A stretch of DNA of 64,000 nt from Actinomycetes bacterium (GCA_023417775.1 JAEZEJ010000125.1:1-64000); one strand, 5' to 3'. Shown: positions 43,901 through 51,915, numbered from the stretch's first letter. Made by a program: numbers and translations. The notes: a model not told the origin generated them from the sequence alone.

Positions 43901-44102
43901 GATAGGAACTGACCGCCACGCCCTGGGCGTCCTCCTCCAGGGCCGCGTCCACGACCTCGGCCACCGACCGGTTGTGGCCGAGGTGCACCACTTCCGCGCC
44001 TTGGGATTGCAGGATGCGCCGCATGATGTTGATGCTCGCGTCGTGACCGTCGAAGAGCGCGGAGGCGGTGACGAAGCGGACCGGATGGGTGGGAACGTGC
44101 AT
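40914..44102 (-). CDS. icmF: Fused isobutyryl-CoA mutase (IcmF), B12-dependent
   Basis: A 1062-residue fusion. Residues 1-140 bind cobalamin (FDGHDASINIMRRILQ; His20 is the expected lower ligand). Residues 190-400 are a MeaB-like G-protein chaperone with P-loop GITGTGGSGKSS. The rest is the mutase barrel. Phe567 (ARMFAGEG) and Gln711 (ILKEDQGQNT) occupy the places of Tyr89 and Arg207 in methylmalonyl-CoA mutase, marking an isobutyryl-/butyryl-CoA enzyme; some IcmF also act on isovaleryl- or pivalyl-CoA. ATG 44102 follows GAGGTC. Its leader has an 8-bp inverted repeat. Confidence 0.93.
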   Translation of the reverse strand: MHVPTHPVRFVTASALFDGHDASINIMRRILQSQGAEVVHLGHNRSVAEVVDAALEEDAQGVAVSSYQGGHVEFFEYLVESLAERGAGDVRVYGGGGGVIVPEEIARLRNAGVHIFSPEDGQRLGLAGMINELIAECDVDLWERGRPDPAAVMAGERSAVARAVSGAEAGRLEGDLGARLRAAAAASGAPVLGITGTGGSGKSSLTDELVRRFRVDQQDKLRIGVIAVDPTRRKGGGALLGDRIRMNSLDGDRVYFRSLATRGAHETPEGLADAIAVLKAAGNDLVIVETPGIGQGDAGILPFVDHALYVMTPEFGAASQLEKIDMLDFADVVAINKFERRGAKDALRDVGRQLVRNREAFGSRPDEMPVFGTSAATFNDDGVTALYQTVRDLVGIEPGVLPHVSVRHSSDEDHVMPPDRVRYLAEIAETVRGYHARTIELSRQAARAQRFREVAGELEETTVLEAADRAEAELPVQVRDQIAAWPAIVESYSGDEQVVVVRDQEIHTRLTRESLSGSKIPRVALPRFTDHGELVRFWRRENLPGFFPFTAGVFKFKRDNEDPARMFAGEGDPFRTNRRFKLLSEGQPATRLSTAFDSVTLYGRDPDLRPDIYGKVGTSGVSIATLDDMRVLYDGFDLTAPTTSVSMTINGPAPTVLAFFLNTVIDQQVEAFREREEREPDAAEREELRRGALQSVRGTVQADILKEDQGQNTCLFSTEFSLKMMGDIQQYFIDEGVRNFYSVSISGYHIAEAGANPISQLAFTLANGFTYVESYLARGMDIDDFAPNLSFFFSNGMDPEYSVLGRVARRIWAVTMRDKYGANERSQKLKYHVQTSGRSLHAQEMHFNDIRTTLQALIAIYDNANSLHTNAYDEAVTTPSAESVRRALAIQLIIGREWGLAMNENPLQGSFIIDELTDLVEAAVLAEFDAINERGGVLGAMETGYQRGRIQDESMLYEQRKHDGTLPIIGVNTFRPQVTDQEPPTVELARATEQEKQSQLDRLHTFHASHRTDAESALARLKEAATNGENVFAVLMDAARVCSLQQITDAFFEVGGQYRRNA

Positions 44103-44115
44103 GGGAGACCTCGCT

Positions 44116-44142
44116 GACTATTTACTAGGTCATAAAATAGTC
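44116..44142. promoter_or_regulatory. Inverted repeat GACTATTT-N11-AAATAGTC before icmF
   Basis: An AT-rich palindrome 14 bases upstream of the icmF start, where it would overlap the promoter or leader. A nearby imperfect pair TACTAGG/CCTACTA surrounds part of it. It is the best candidate operator for icmF. Confidence 0.5.
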
Positions 44143-44158
44143 GGTCATCCTACTAAAT

Positions 44159-44180
44159 GGAAGCGGGGAGCCTCGCTTCC
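44159..44180 (-). terminator. Hairpin GGAAGCG-N8-CGCTTCC
   Basis: A perfect seven-base stem; on the minus strand it is followed by ATTTAG. It may stop transcription arriving from the epimerase gene before the icmF promoter. Confidence 0.35.
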
Positions 44181-44185
44181 TCGTC

Positions 44186-44316
44186 GGGTGTGGGGGCACC
44201 TCCCACAAGTCCGGCGAGTAGGGGCAACGTTCCGACAGAGAATCTGCCGCTTCCACCATCCAAACGTTCCCCCAAGCACTGCGCAGAGCTCCGTGCAGGG
44301 CGGTGCCCCCACACCC
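44186..44316. repeat. 131-bp element bounded by 15-bp perfect inverted repeats
   Basis: Arms GGGTGTGGGGGCACC (44186-44200) and GGTGCCCCCACACCC (44302-44316). The interior has no gene; it includes one CCAAGCA half-site (44272-44278). No target duplication is visible. It could be a MITE-like remnant or a large transcript hairpin. Confidence 0.5.
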
Positions 44317-44352
44317 AACGGGTACCGGGGCTAGTCGGTTAGGCTGCCGCAC

Positions 44353-44478
44353 ATGGCACCGCTGGACTTCGACCCGCAGACCGCGTGCACCGAGGAGGAC
44401 ACCCGGCCGCTCAGTACGCGGGGAGACCGGTGCGGACGGCGCTTACGGAGACAGCGATCGCGCGCCGGACGTCATTGA
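44353..44478 (+). pseudogene. Possible truncated gene start
   Basis: ATG preceded by TTAGGCT, a leaderless-promoter-like arrangement, opens MAPLDFDPQTACTEEDTR, which looks like a genuine N-terminus but soon turns into arginine-rich sequence overlapping the end of the epimerase gene and stops. I cannot name the family. Confidence 0.2.
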
Positions 44479-45343
44479 GGGGAAACCCCAATAGGTCGTC
44501 GGCGATGCGCCCGCGCGGCACGACGAGCTGCGCCCCCTCCCCCGCGATGAGCTTTCCTGCTGGGACCATCGGATGAGTGACGTGTTCCCCACTCGCCACT
44601 CGTACTCGTCGCTTGCTCCCGGCCTCGGAGAACACGAGAGCGAAGTAGTCCGCGAAGCTCAGATCCTCATCCCCCACGAGATAGGAACTGCCACTCCCCC
44701 CACTCTCAAGGGCGGCGATCACCGCGGTGGCCAGCGACCTCACCGACATGTAGTTCGCACCACCCGGCGGAACGACATCGGGAAAGTCGGTGCGCCCATC
44801 CGCCCAATCGACCAGCCGCGCGAAAGCCTCGAGACTACGGGTGGTCGTCGCTCCGATCACCGAAGGCGGGTTCACCGTGCAGACGTTGAAATCTGACGTG
44901 GAGAGTGCGTTGACGCGGGTCTCGGCCAGCGCGCGAGCGCGAACGTACGGCACCACGTCGATCAGGTCGGGGCGCACGCAGTGGTAGTAACTCCCGATGT
45001 GCACGGCCCGACGGACGCCAGCGGCACGCGCGTGAACGAAGAACCGTGGAATCGCCTCAGTCTGAAGCCTGGCCCAGTCGACTTCCTGGTCTCGTCCGCT
45101 CCGCCACCCGCTCACGTGGCGCACGTCCTGGCCGGCAGCGAACACCAGACCCTCCACACCCGAAAGGCCCTCGGGACTCTCCCGATCCATGTAATCGAGT
45201 GGAACGAATGGCAAGTCACCAATGAGCGGCTCGTCGACAGGGGGTGTGCGACCCGCGAGCATCACATCATGGCCCCGCCCCGTCAGAGCGTGAGCCACGG
45301 CAGCACCGATCAACCCGCTGCCCCCGACGACCATCACCCTCAT
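44411..45343 (-). CDS. NAD-dependent epimerase/dehydratase-like extended SDR
   Basis: A 310-residue protein with MVVGGSGLIGAAVAHAL as nucleotide loop and IGSYYHC as the serine-containing strand. The active-site motif reads YVRAR, with Arg in place of the usual Lys of YxxxK. It overlaps the MaoC-like gene by four bases and ends the pair. In a CoA-acid cluster it may reduce a beta-hydroxyacyl or similar; sugar epimerisation is unlikely. Function is not assigned. Confidence 0.78.
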   Translation of the reverse strand: MRVMVVGGSGLIGAAVAHALTGRGHDVMLAGRTPPVDEPLIGDLPFVPLDYMDRESPEGLSGVEGLVFAAGQDVRHVSGWRSGRDQEVDWARLQTEAIPRFFVHARAAGVRRAVHIGSYYHCVRPDLIDVVPYVRARALAETRVNALSTSDFNVCTVNPPSVIGATTTRSLEAFARLVDWADGRTDFPDVVPPGGANYMSVRSLATAVIAALESGGSGSSYLVGDEDLSFADYFALVFSEAGSKRRVRVASGEHVTHPMVPAGKLIAGEGAQLVVPRGRIADDLLGFPLNDVRRAIAVSVSAVRTGLPAY

Positions 45344-46131
45344 GGCGTCGCCTCGAACGAGGCAACAGCGTCCGAGATGACCTTGCGGTCGCCGACCCGC
45401 ACATCGAAGCGCTCACCTTCATACCGGTCGATCGTCAACGCGTCGCCAGGCAGAACCGGAGATGCGAAGCGCCCTTCCAGCTCACGGAGATCTGCCGGGT
45501 GCGCACCGGCAGCCTCCGCAAGCGGAAGCACTGCCATGGCCAGGGTGCAGAGGCCGTGCAGGATCGGGCGCGGCGCACCGATCTTCGAGGCGGCCACAGG
45601 ATCGACGTGGATGTGATGCTTGTCACCCAGCAGCCGGTAGATGACGGCTTGTTCGGGGTGCGTCTGAAGCTGGAGAGGCGAGCGCGGCGCTCCGAGCTCC
45701 TCCTGCCCGCGGGCTTCCCCACGGTTCCCGCCGAACCCGCCTTCTCCGGGGGCGAAGATCGACCATCGCGCAGAGAAGTACTCCGACGCCACCTCCACCT
45801 CGAACACAGCGGCCTTGCCCTTGTCCCAAACGCGGCCGACCTGAGCCGTGAGGTCGATCGTCCCGGAGCGTGGCAAAGGCTGGAAGGTCTCGAGCCGCTG
45901 GCTGCCATGCACGGCCGTGCGCGAGTCGAACACCCCCGATGAACCCAGAACATCCGGCGCCCATTGGCCCAGGACGAATGCGAAGGTCGGCAGGACCCGC
46001 AGATCGCGTTCGAATACCAGATCGAGCTGCTCGGCGCGAGCGCCGACGGCGAGCGCATAGAGAATGACGTCATCCTCGTCGTAACTCACGCTCCGGGTTC
46101 CCAGACCCCGACCGGCCCATGGGTGTTCCAT
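45340..46131 (-). CDS. MaoC-like enoyl-CoA hydratase, double hot-dog
   Basis: A 263-residue hydratase-2-type protein. The N-terminal half is a degenerate hot dog; the C-terminal half has the active motif LLGDKHHIHVDPVAASKIG and PILHGLCTLAMA. ATG 46131 has GGAGG four bases upstream; a longer frame to 46269 lacks similarity and crosses the operator at no benefit. First of two genes, divergent from the operon at 46470, sharing a 338-base control region. Confidence 0.85.
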   Translation of the reverse strand: MEHPWAGRGLGTRSVSYDEDDVILYALAVGARAEQLDLVFERDLRVLPTFAFVLGQWAPDVLGSSGVFDSRTAVHGSQRLETFQPLPRSGTIDLTAQVGRVWDKGKAAVFEVEVASEYFSARWSIFAPGEGGFGGNRGEARGQEELGAPRSPLQLQTHPEQAVIYRLLGDKHHIHVDPVAASKIGAPRPILHGLCTLAMAVLPLAEAAGAHPADLRELEGRFASPVLPGDALTIDRYEGERFDVRVGDRKVISDAVASFEATP

Positions 46132-46286
46132 CGCTCCTCCAGTCTGATTCGCTCGAGCCACCCAGGAAGCAGGCGTCGCCGCCTCCCCGCCACGTCGACG
46201 TGGCCGGACACGGGAGACCGCTCCGATGAACCGGTGGGATGCCCACCTCGCCCCAGGGGTCACGAGCATGCGTGCCAGTCAACCTA

Positions 46287-46302
46287 GCAAACAATTGCTT
46301 GG
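46287..46302. promoter_or_regulatory. Operator-like box GCAAACA-AT-TGCTTGG
   Basis: Matches CCAAGCA-NN-TGCTTGG with a full right half; on the minus strand it reads CCAAGCA-AT-TGTTTGC. It lies 156 bases before the MaoC-like start. Confidence 0.5.
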
Positions 46303-46401
46303 TTCGACAACCGGATGAGCGCCTCGCGCCGCGAGGATCCGCGTCCGGCCCGACGGCGATCCCGATCCGGAGAAATGTGCCCCCCATGAAGATCTTCACA
46401 A

Positions 46402-46417
46402 CCAAATGGTTGCTTGG
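46402..46417. promoter_or_regulatory. Operator-like box CCAAATG-GT-TGCTTGG
   Basis: One perfect half (TGCTTGG) and one degraded half (CCAAATG). It precedes a TACGCT -10-like hexamer (46418-46423) for the plus-strand operon. Confidence 0.45.
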
Positions 46418-46423
46418 TACGCT

Positions 46424-46456
46424 GTGGTGCGCATCACGGCGAGTGGTGCGCATCAC
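46424..46456. promoter_or_regulatory. Tandem palindromes GTGGTGCGCATCAC x2
   Basis: Two identical 14-mers at 46424-46437 and 46443-46456, start-to-start 19 bases (about two helix turns). Each is palindromic in 12 of 14 positions around TGCGCA. Placed just before the dehydrogenase-like gene; a third relative is at 16412. Confidence 0.5.
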
Positions 46457-46469
46457 AGCGTCGAGAGGT

Positions 46470-47279
46470 GTGGTTCCCGTTAGCGACAGAAGTGTGGTGA
46501 TCGGCGCAGGTCACCTAGGAAGCGCGTTCGCCGAACGCATCTCCAGCGTACGCCCCGTGACAGTGGTCGAGAGCTCGTCCGCCGCTCGGGCCGATTGCGT
46601 GACGCGGCTCGGCGTCCAGGGTGTCGAGAAGATCGCACACGTCGACTGGGACGAGGTCGACCACGCCCATGTCGTCGTTCGCACTGCCATGCAGGCGTCA
46701 GAGGTGCTGGGAGAGATCGATGAGGTCGCGTCGAGCTCCCTGGGCTGTCATGTCCATACGACATTGTCAGTCCCGGCGGCCCAGAGATTGAGCGCGACGG
46801 CATTCGCGAAGATCCGCTTCCTCGAACAGCCGATCACCGGTGGGGTCGAGCATGTCCGACAGGGAACAGCCGTGGTCCTCACGACGACGGACCTGACGAG
46901 GACAGACCGCGAGTACCTGGAGACGATCATCGGTCGGCTCATCGAGTTCCGCGATGCCGGGGCACCGTCGCTGTCGAAACTCATCAACAATGTCGCCGCT
47001 GCCGTCGCGGCGGTGACCACCACGAAGCTGCTGCGCACTGCGCACGATCACGGTATCGATCTCGTCGCCCTGCGCGAGGTGCTCGACCACGGCTCGGGCG
47101 GAAGTTGGATGGCCAGCGCCTTGCCGACGCTCGACCCTGACCAAGCACAGCTGCTGTTCAAAGATGTTCGCCTGCTCGAAGAGAGTCTCGGCGACAGCGT
47201 GACCGTCGACCTCGCCGATGAGCAAGCGTTCGTCATCGGCCTCAGGCGCCTGCAGTCACATCTCATCGATCCTCACTGA
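46470..47279 (+). CDS. Beta-hydroxyacid dehydrogenase-like protein (HIBADH family)
   Basis: About 269 residues. VVIGAGHLGSAFAER is the NAD loop, EQPITGGVEHVRQGTAVVL the substrate-side motif, and KLINNVAAAVAAV carries the catalytic lysine. Family members oxidise 3-hydroxyisobutyrate or similar beta-hydroxy acids. The start is unsure: GTG 46470 or 46491, neither with a good ribosome site; the tandem palindromes argue against earlier starts. First gene of a long operon with a LIV importer. With IcmF nearby, a C4 branched acid is tempting but unproved. Confidence 0.75.
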   Translation: MVPVSDRSVVIGAGHLGSAFAERISSVRPVTVVESSSAARADCVTRLGVQGVEKIAHVDWDEVDHAHVVVRTAMQASEVLGEIDEVASSSLGCHVHTTLSVPAAQRLSATAFAKIRFLEQPITGGVEHVRQGTAVVLTTTDLTRTDREYLETIIGRLIEFRDAGAPSLSKLINNVAAAVAAVTTTKLLRTAHDHGIDLVALREVLDHGSGGSWMASALPTLDPDQAQLLFKDVRLLEESLGDSVTVDLADEQAFVIGLRRLQSHLIDPH

Positions 47280-47317
47280 TTCCCCCCGATTCACAGTCCA
47301 TGGAAAGGAACCCAGCT

Positions 47318-48502
47318 GTGAAAAAAAGAATGACGGCTGCCTTAGCTACGACGTCGATGCTTGTTCTTACGGCCTGCGGAGGCGGCTCCTCGGAGGCCGC
47401 CGAAGACGAGGTCGTCATCGGCGTCATCACCGATACATCCGGAGGCTCGTCAGCGTACGCCCCCTATACGTCCGCCGGCATGGAGATCGCGATCGACGAG
47501 ATCAACTCGGCGGGAGGTGTTGGGGGACGAACGATCCGCGTCGTCGAAGAGAGCGACGGCAGCGACACCACGCAGACGCCCACCATCGCCAGACGACTGA
47601 TCGACAAGGGTGCACAGGTTCTGGTCCTGAACTCGGGGTCGGCATCCGCGATCGCGGCCAAACAAGTCTGTTCGGAAGAAGAGATCCTCTGCGTCGCTCC
47701 GACGAATCTCAGCGCGTCCATCGTGGAGGAGCCGGACAACGACAACATCTTCATCCTGGGCCCGACCAGCGAGGGCATCGGGGCGACCTTCGCGCAGGGC
47801 ATGAGCGAGGCCGGATACGAACGCCTGGCGGTCATCGCCGATGACGTCTCCACGATCCAGGACTATGTGCCGGCGATCGTCGGTCCGATCGAGGAAGCGG
47901 GTGTCGAAGCCGTCGCCGAGGAAGAAGTCGCGGCGGATGCCTCGGACGTCAGCGCACAGGTCGCGCGAGTCGCGAATGCGGAACCGGATGCAGTGCTGGT
48001 GATGTCATTGGGCGGTCAGACCGAGGCAGTGATCCACAACGCGCTCAGCAACGCCCTGCCGGACGTCACCCGGTTCTCCCTTGCGTCGATCGGCAATCAA
48101 CCCGAGACGTGGGATCTCGCCTCACCGGGTGCACTCGAGGGACTGGTGTACATCGGAAGCATCGACCCGAACAACGAACGCACGACCGAGTTCGCGGAGA
48201 AGCTCAGCCGAGCCGATTCCGGTCACACCGAATTGACGGCCTACGGGCCACAGGGCTACGACGGCATCCGTCTGATCGCCGAAGCAGTCGAAAAGGCCGG
48301 CGACCCGTCCGACAAGGCCGCCGTGATCGACGCCTTCAGCGAGATCGAGGAGTACCAGGCCAGTTACGGCCAGCCGGACTTCACGATGTCCTTCGTCGAC
48401 AAACATGTAGGAGCAGACGGCGACTGTGGCATCGTCCTGGCCCAGTTCAACGCACAGAACCAGCCGGGGGAACCGTGGCCAGTCTTCCAGCCGAGCTGCT
48501 GA
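47318..48502 (+). CDS. livK: LIV-type substrate-binding lipoprotein (LivK)
   Basis: A 394-residue binding protein. GTG 47318 follows AAGGAAC; the signal peptide KKRMTAALATTSMLVLTAC ends in a lipobox. GVITDTSGGSSAYAPYTSAG begins the Peripla_BP_6 domain; unusual paired cysteines (KQVCSEEEILCVAP, DGDCG, PSC) may form disulphides. It differs strongly from the LivK at 28766. Start of the second LIV importer. Confidence 0.88.
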   Translation: MKKRMTAALATTSMLVLTACGGGSSEAAEDEVVIGVITDTSGGSSAYAPYTSAGMEIAIDEINSAGGVGGRTIRVVEESDGSDTTQTPTIARRLIDKGAQVLVLNSGSASAIAAKQVCSEEEILCVAPTNLSASIVEEPDNDNIFILGPTSEGIGATFAQGMSEAGYERLAVIADDVSTIQDYVPAIVGPIEEAGVEAVAEEEVAADASDVSAQVARVANAEPDAVLVMSLGGQTEAVIHNALSNALPDVTRFSLASIGNQPETWDLASPGALEGLVYIGSIDPNNERTTEFAEKLSRADSGHTELTAYGPQGYDGIRLIAEAVEKAGDPSDKAAVIDAFSEIEEYQASYGQPDFTMSFVDKHVGADGDCGIVLAQFNAQNQPGEPWPVFQPSC

Positions 48503-48550
48503 CCCCCAGCGTCAGAGCATTGACCGTGATCACCAGGCCAAGGAGGTGCC

Positions 48551-49420
48551 ATGCCTGCGCAGCTATGGGTATCGGTGATTGAACTCGGATGTTTCGGCGG
48601 GCTACTGGGGCTCGGCTACTACCTGGTCCTCCGAGGTGCCGACATCTTCCTGTTCATCCTGGGGGCCCTCGGGATGTTCTCTGCCATGCTCGGAGCTCAA
48701 CTCGCTACCGTGCACGGCTGGCCCTGGCCGGCGGCGGTGCTGGCAGGGATCGTCGCTGCGGTGCTGCTGTCGGTACTCACCGAGATGCTGATCGTTCGCC
48801 CCATCCGTCGCCGGACCAACAATGAGGAGACCCCGTCGATCATCGCCATCGTCGCCATCCTCTTTGCACTCGAACAACTGGCCGGCACACTGTTCGGACG
48901 CACCCCGAAGGCAGGGCTCGACTTCTGGTCCACCGAGATGACCGTCGCCGGGGCTCGGGTTGAAGGGCAATCCCTTCTGCTCGTCGCGGCGACCGTCCTG
49001 GCCTTCTGCGCTGTCGGATGGTGGATGCGCAGGACCGCGACCGGGCGCATGCTGCGGGCGGTCGGCGACAACGAGGCGGCTGCCCACATGATGGGTGTCC
49101 CGGTCGCACGGATCCGCGTGATCGCCTTCGCCGTCGCCGGACTGCTCGGCGGTGTGGCCGGCCTCCTGTTCGCCGGAAAGGCAGGGGTCGTCTATACGAG
49201 TGGCCTGGAATGGACGCTCGTGGGCTTCCTGGCTGTCATCGTCGGTGGCCTCGGGCGGATATGGGCGCCGCTGGTCGGGGCCATGATCGTCGCCGCCGTC
49301 CAGACGTGGCTGGTCTACCAGTTCGGACAGGCGTTTCGAGATTACGGGACCTTGGCGCTGGCGCTCATCCTGTTCGCCGTCCGACCGCAAGGTCTCTTCC
49401 AGACGAAGGTGCGAGTATGA
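48551..49420 (+). CDS. livH: LIV-type ABC transporter permease (LivH)
   Basis: A 289-residue protein with about eight membrane segments. AAGGAGG four bases before ATG. The region GLGYYLVLRGADIFLFILGALGMF replaces the usual FAHGELV loop, so it is a divergent LivH; LLGGVAGLLFAGKAGVVYTSG is conserved. Overlaps livM (ATGA). Confidence 0.87.
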   Translation: MPAQLWVSVIELGCFGGLLGLGYYLVLRGADIFLFILGALGMFSAMLGAQLATVHGWPWPAAVLAGIVAAVLLSVLTEMLIVRPIRRRTNNEETPSIIAIVAILFALEQLAGTLFGRTPKAGLDFWSTEMTVAGARVEGQSLLLVAATVLAFCAVGWWMRRTATGRMLRAVGDNEAAAHMMGVPVARIRVIAFAVAGLLGGVAGLLFAGKAGVVYTSGLEWTLVGFLAVIVGGLGRIWAPLVGAMIVAAVQTWLVYQFGQAFRDYGTLALALILFAVRPQGLFQTKVRV

Positions 49421-50415
49421 CGACAACATCGACGCCATCTGTCACATCGCGACCGGTCGCCAGACACCGCGTAGCGATCGAAGCGGTGGTGGGGGCAGGC
49501 GTGGTCCTGATCGCCCTCGCCTATGCGACCGGTGCCAGCTACCGGCAGGACTACGTGGTGCTCATCTGCGCCTACGCCTTGCTGGCGCTGGGCATGTACA
49601 TCCCGTTCATCATGAGTGGCTCGTTGTCGTTGGCCTACAACGCCTACTTGGGACTGGGCGCCTACGCCTGCGCCATCGTCAGCAGCCGATGGGAGATGTC
49701 CTCCCTGTGGGGGGTGCCGATCGGCATGGTCATCTCCGCAGCCCTCGCGTGGCTGCTGGGAATGGCGACTCGCCGCCTGAGCGGTTTCTATCTGGCGGGA
49801 GTCACGCTGCTCTTCGGACTGTCGTTCCAGGTGTTCCTCCTGGCCCAGGACAATGTGACAGGAGGAGCCCGCGGACTCACCATCAATCGGCCCACCGCGC
49901 TCGGAGTCGAGTTCGACCGTTTCCAGATCATGCTCGCCGGGCTGATCGTCGTGTGGGCCGCTGCCCTGGCACTGTCCAAGCTCCGTGAATCGCCTTTCGG
50001 GGTGGTGGTGCGTCTTCGCAAGGATGCCCCCGAGGCCGTGGAGGCGAACGGAGTCTCTACGAGCACCCTGACCCTCGTCTCGTTAGCCATCGGAGCGGCC
50101 ATCGCATCGGTGGGAGGCAGCCTTTTCGGGATGATGAGCTCAGTCGCTCAGCCGAACTCCTTCGACCTCCACATCATCTTCCTCGCCATCTTCATGCCGT
50201 TGCTCGGTGGTCAGATCTCCCCGTGGGGGGCGGTGATCGGAGCGGCGATCGTGGTGGTGTTCACCTTCGAACTCGACCTGCTCGCCGAATCGGGCACGCT
50301 CATCTTCGCCATCGCGATCCTCCTGGTGCTCCGTCTGGCCCCCCAAGGAATTCTCGGACTACTGGCGGACATCGTCACCCGCGTCACTCAACGAAGAAGG
50401 GAGTCGCGTTCATGA
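49417..50415 (+). CDS. livM: LIV-type ABC transporter permease (LivM)
   Basis: A 332-residue permease, about nine segments, with IMSGSLSLAYNAYLGLGAYACAIV and PLLGGQISPWGAVIGAAIVV. ATG 49417 overlaps the livH stop. Unlike the set at 25.9 kb it is not fused to an ATPase. Overlaps livG by four bases. Confidence 0.88.
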   Translation: MTTTSTPSVTSRPVARHRVAIEAVVGAGVVLIALAYATGASYRQDYVVLICAYALLALGMYIPFIMSGSLSLAYNAYLGLGAYACAIVSSRWEMSSLWGVPIGMVISAALAWLLGMATRRLSGFYLAGVTLLFGLSFQVFLLAQDNVTGGARGLTINRPTALGVEFDRFQIMLAGLIVVWAAALALSKLRESPFGVVVRLRKDAPEAVEANGVSTSTLTLVSLAIGAAIASVGGSLFGMMSSVAQPNSFDLHIIFLAIFMPLLGGQISPWGAVIGAAIVVVFTFELDLLAESGTLIFAIAILLVLRLAPQGILGLLADIVTRVTQRRRESRS

Positions 50416-51185
50416 CGGACTCACTCTTGACGTGCAAGAACCTGGTCAAGAGCTACGGCGGCGTACAGGCGGTCCGCGAGGTCTCGCTCTCTGTCGAGGC
50501 CGGTACGATCGTCGGGCTCGTCGGCCCCAACGGCGCCGGAAAGACGACGATGGTCGATCTGATCACCGGGCAACAGCAGGCAGACAGCGGGGAGATCCAG
50601 GTAGCTGGACATCGCTTGACCGGGCCTCCCTCCCGCCGTGCCCGTTCGGCCGGGTTCGCGCGGACGTTCCAACATCCGCAACTCGCCCCGGAACTCACCG
50701 TTCGCGAGAACCTGCTGCTCGGGACTGTCAGTACATCGATGGGGACGCTGGCGGGCGTGCTCCGACGAGTATGCGCCGGGATCTTCACCGCTGGAGCAGG
50801 CGTGGACGAGGACCACATTCGACGCATGGCAGAGAGCCTGTCGATCGAGGATCTCTCCCGGAAAGCGGCGGATCTCACTCTCGGCGAGCAACGACTCGTC
50901 GAGGTCGCGCGCGCGATGCTTCGCGGTCCACAGATACTCCTTCTGGACGAGCCCTTCGCCGGAGGAGACTCAGCCGGCATCGAGGCGATGACCGATGCGC
51001 TCGGCACGGTTCTGGATCGGGGTTGTGGCGTGCTTCTCGTCGACCACAACATCGATCTGGTGGCATCCCTGGCACAGCGGATCGTCCTCATGGATCGAGG
51101 AAGGGTCGTCTACGACGGCACAGCCAAGGAAGCGATGGCCAGCGAGGAAATGCGCGACGTCTACTTCGGAGAGCACCATGAGTGA
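50412..51185 (+). CDS. livG: LIV-type ABC transporter ATPase (LivG)
   Basis: A 257-residue ATPase: Walker A GPNGAGKTTM, signature LTLGEQRLVEVARAM (LSGGQ replaced by LTLGE, usual in LivG), Walker B ILLLDEPFAGGD. ATG 50412 overlaps livM. Ends inside the livF start (8-base overlap). Confidence 0.9.
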   Translation: MTDSLLTCKNLVKSYGGVQAVREVSLSVEAGTIVGLVGPNGAGKTTMVDLITGQQQADSGEIQVAGHRLTGPPSRRARSAGFARTFQHPQLAPELTVRENLLLGTVSTSMGTLAGVLRRVCAGIFTAGAGVDEDHIRRMAESLSIEDLSRKAADLTLGEQRLVEVARAMLRGPQILLLDEPFAGGDSAGIEAMTDALGTVLDRGCGVLLVDHNIDLVASLAQRIVLMDRGRVVYDGTAKEAMASEEMRDVYFGEHHE

Positions 51186-51915
51186 ACCGCGAGCACCACG
51201 ACCCGTCGAAGGCTCTGACCTGGTCGTGACCGATCTGAGCGTGCGTTATGGGCCGGCGGTTGCCGTAGCCGGAGTGAGTCGCGTCTTCCAAGCGGGCCAC
51301 GTGAGCGCAGTGGTCGGCCCCAACGGCGCCGGCAAGAGCAGCACCCTGCAGGCATTGGCCGGCGGAGTCAGGAGTACGGGCACCGTGCAACTCGGGGCGA
51401 AGAATCTGACCGGCCTCTCACCGGCGGCCCGGGCGAATTCGGGAGTCGGGCTGGTACCACAAGGCAGACAGATCTTCCCGACACTCACCGTCGCTGAGAA
51501 TCTCGCGGTTTTCGCCGAGGTTCTCTCATCGGGCAAGGAGTCGATCGAGCTGGCTATCGAGCGATTTCCACGTCTCGCGGAGCGGCGGGCAACGCTAGCC
51601 GGCAATCTCAGCGGCGGCGAGCAGCAGATGCTCTCGGTCTCGCGAGCACTGATGACGGACTGCGATTTGTTGCTCTTCGACGAGATGACGACGGGCCTGG
51701 CCCCCCGGATCGTCGATGAGCTGCTGGAGGTCGCGAGGGACCTCGCCTCCGAGGGCGCCGTCGTCGTCGTCGCAGAGGCCTCATGTGGCGCGATCCGCGA
51801 CAGTATCGATAACGGTTCTGTCATGATACGTGGTCGGATCGTGGCGGATGTCGACGGCGGCGACGAACTCGACGCGGCCTACCGGGAAGCGATGGGAATG
51901 GGGACACAGATATGA
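51178..51915 (+). CDS. livF: LIV-type ABC transporter ATPase (LivF)
   Basis: A 245-residue ATPase: Walker A GPNGAGKSST, signature LSGGEQQMLSV, Walker B LLLFDEMTTGLAP. The usual DEP is DEM. Its stop overlaps the next ligase start by four bases, tying import to CoA activation. Confidence 0.9.
   Translation: MSEPRAPRPVEGSDLVVTDLSVRYGPAVAVAGVSRVFQAGHVSAVVGPNGAGKSSTLQALAGGVRSTGTVQLGAKNLTGLSPAARANSGVGLVPQGRQIFPTLTVAENLAVFAEVLSSGKESIELAIERFPRLAERRATLAGNLSGGEQQMLSVSRALMTDCDLLLFDEMTTGLAPRIVDELLEVARDLASEGAVVVVAEASCGAIRDSIDNGSVMIRGRIVADVDGGDELDAAYREAMGMGTQI

Noticed and set aside
44186..44316. Insertion sequence
   Set aside because: No transposase frame and no target-site duplication; only the inverted arms are seen.
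44103..44410. Cobalamin riboswitch ahead of the B12-dependent mutase
   Set aside because: Expected from context, but no B12-box-like sequence is present on the minus strand of the leader.
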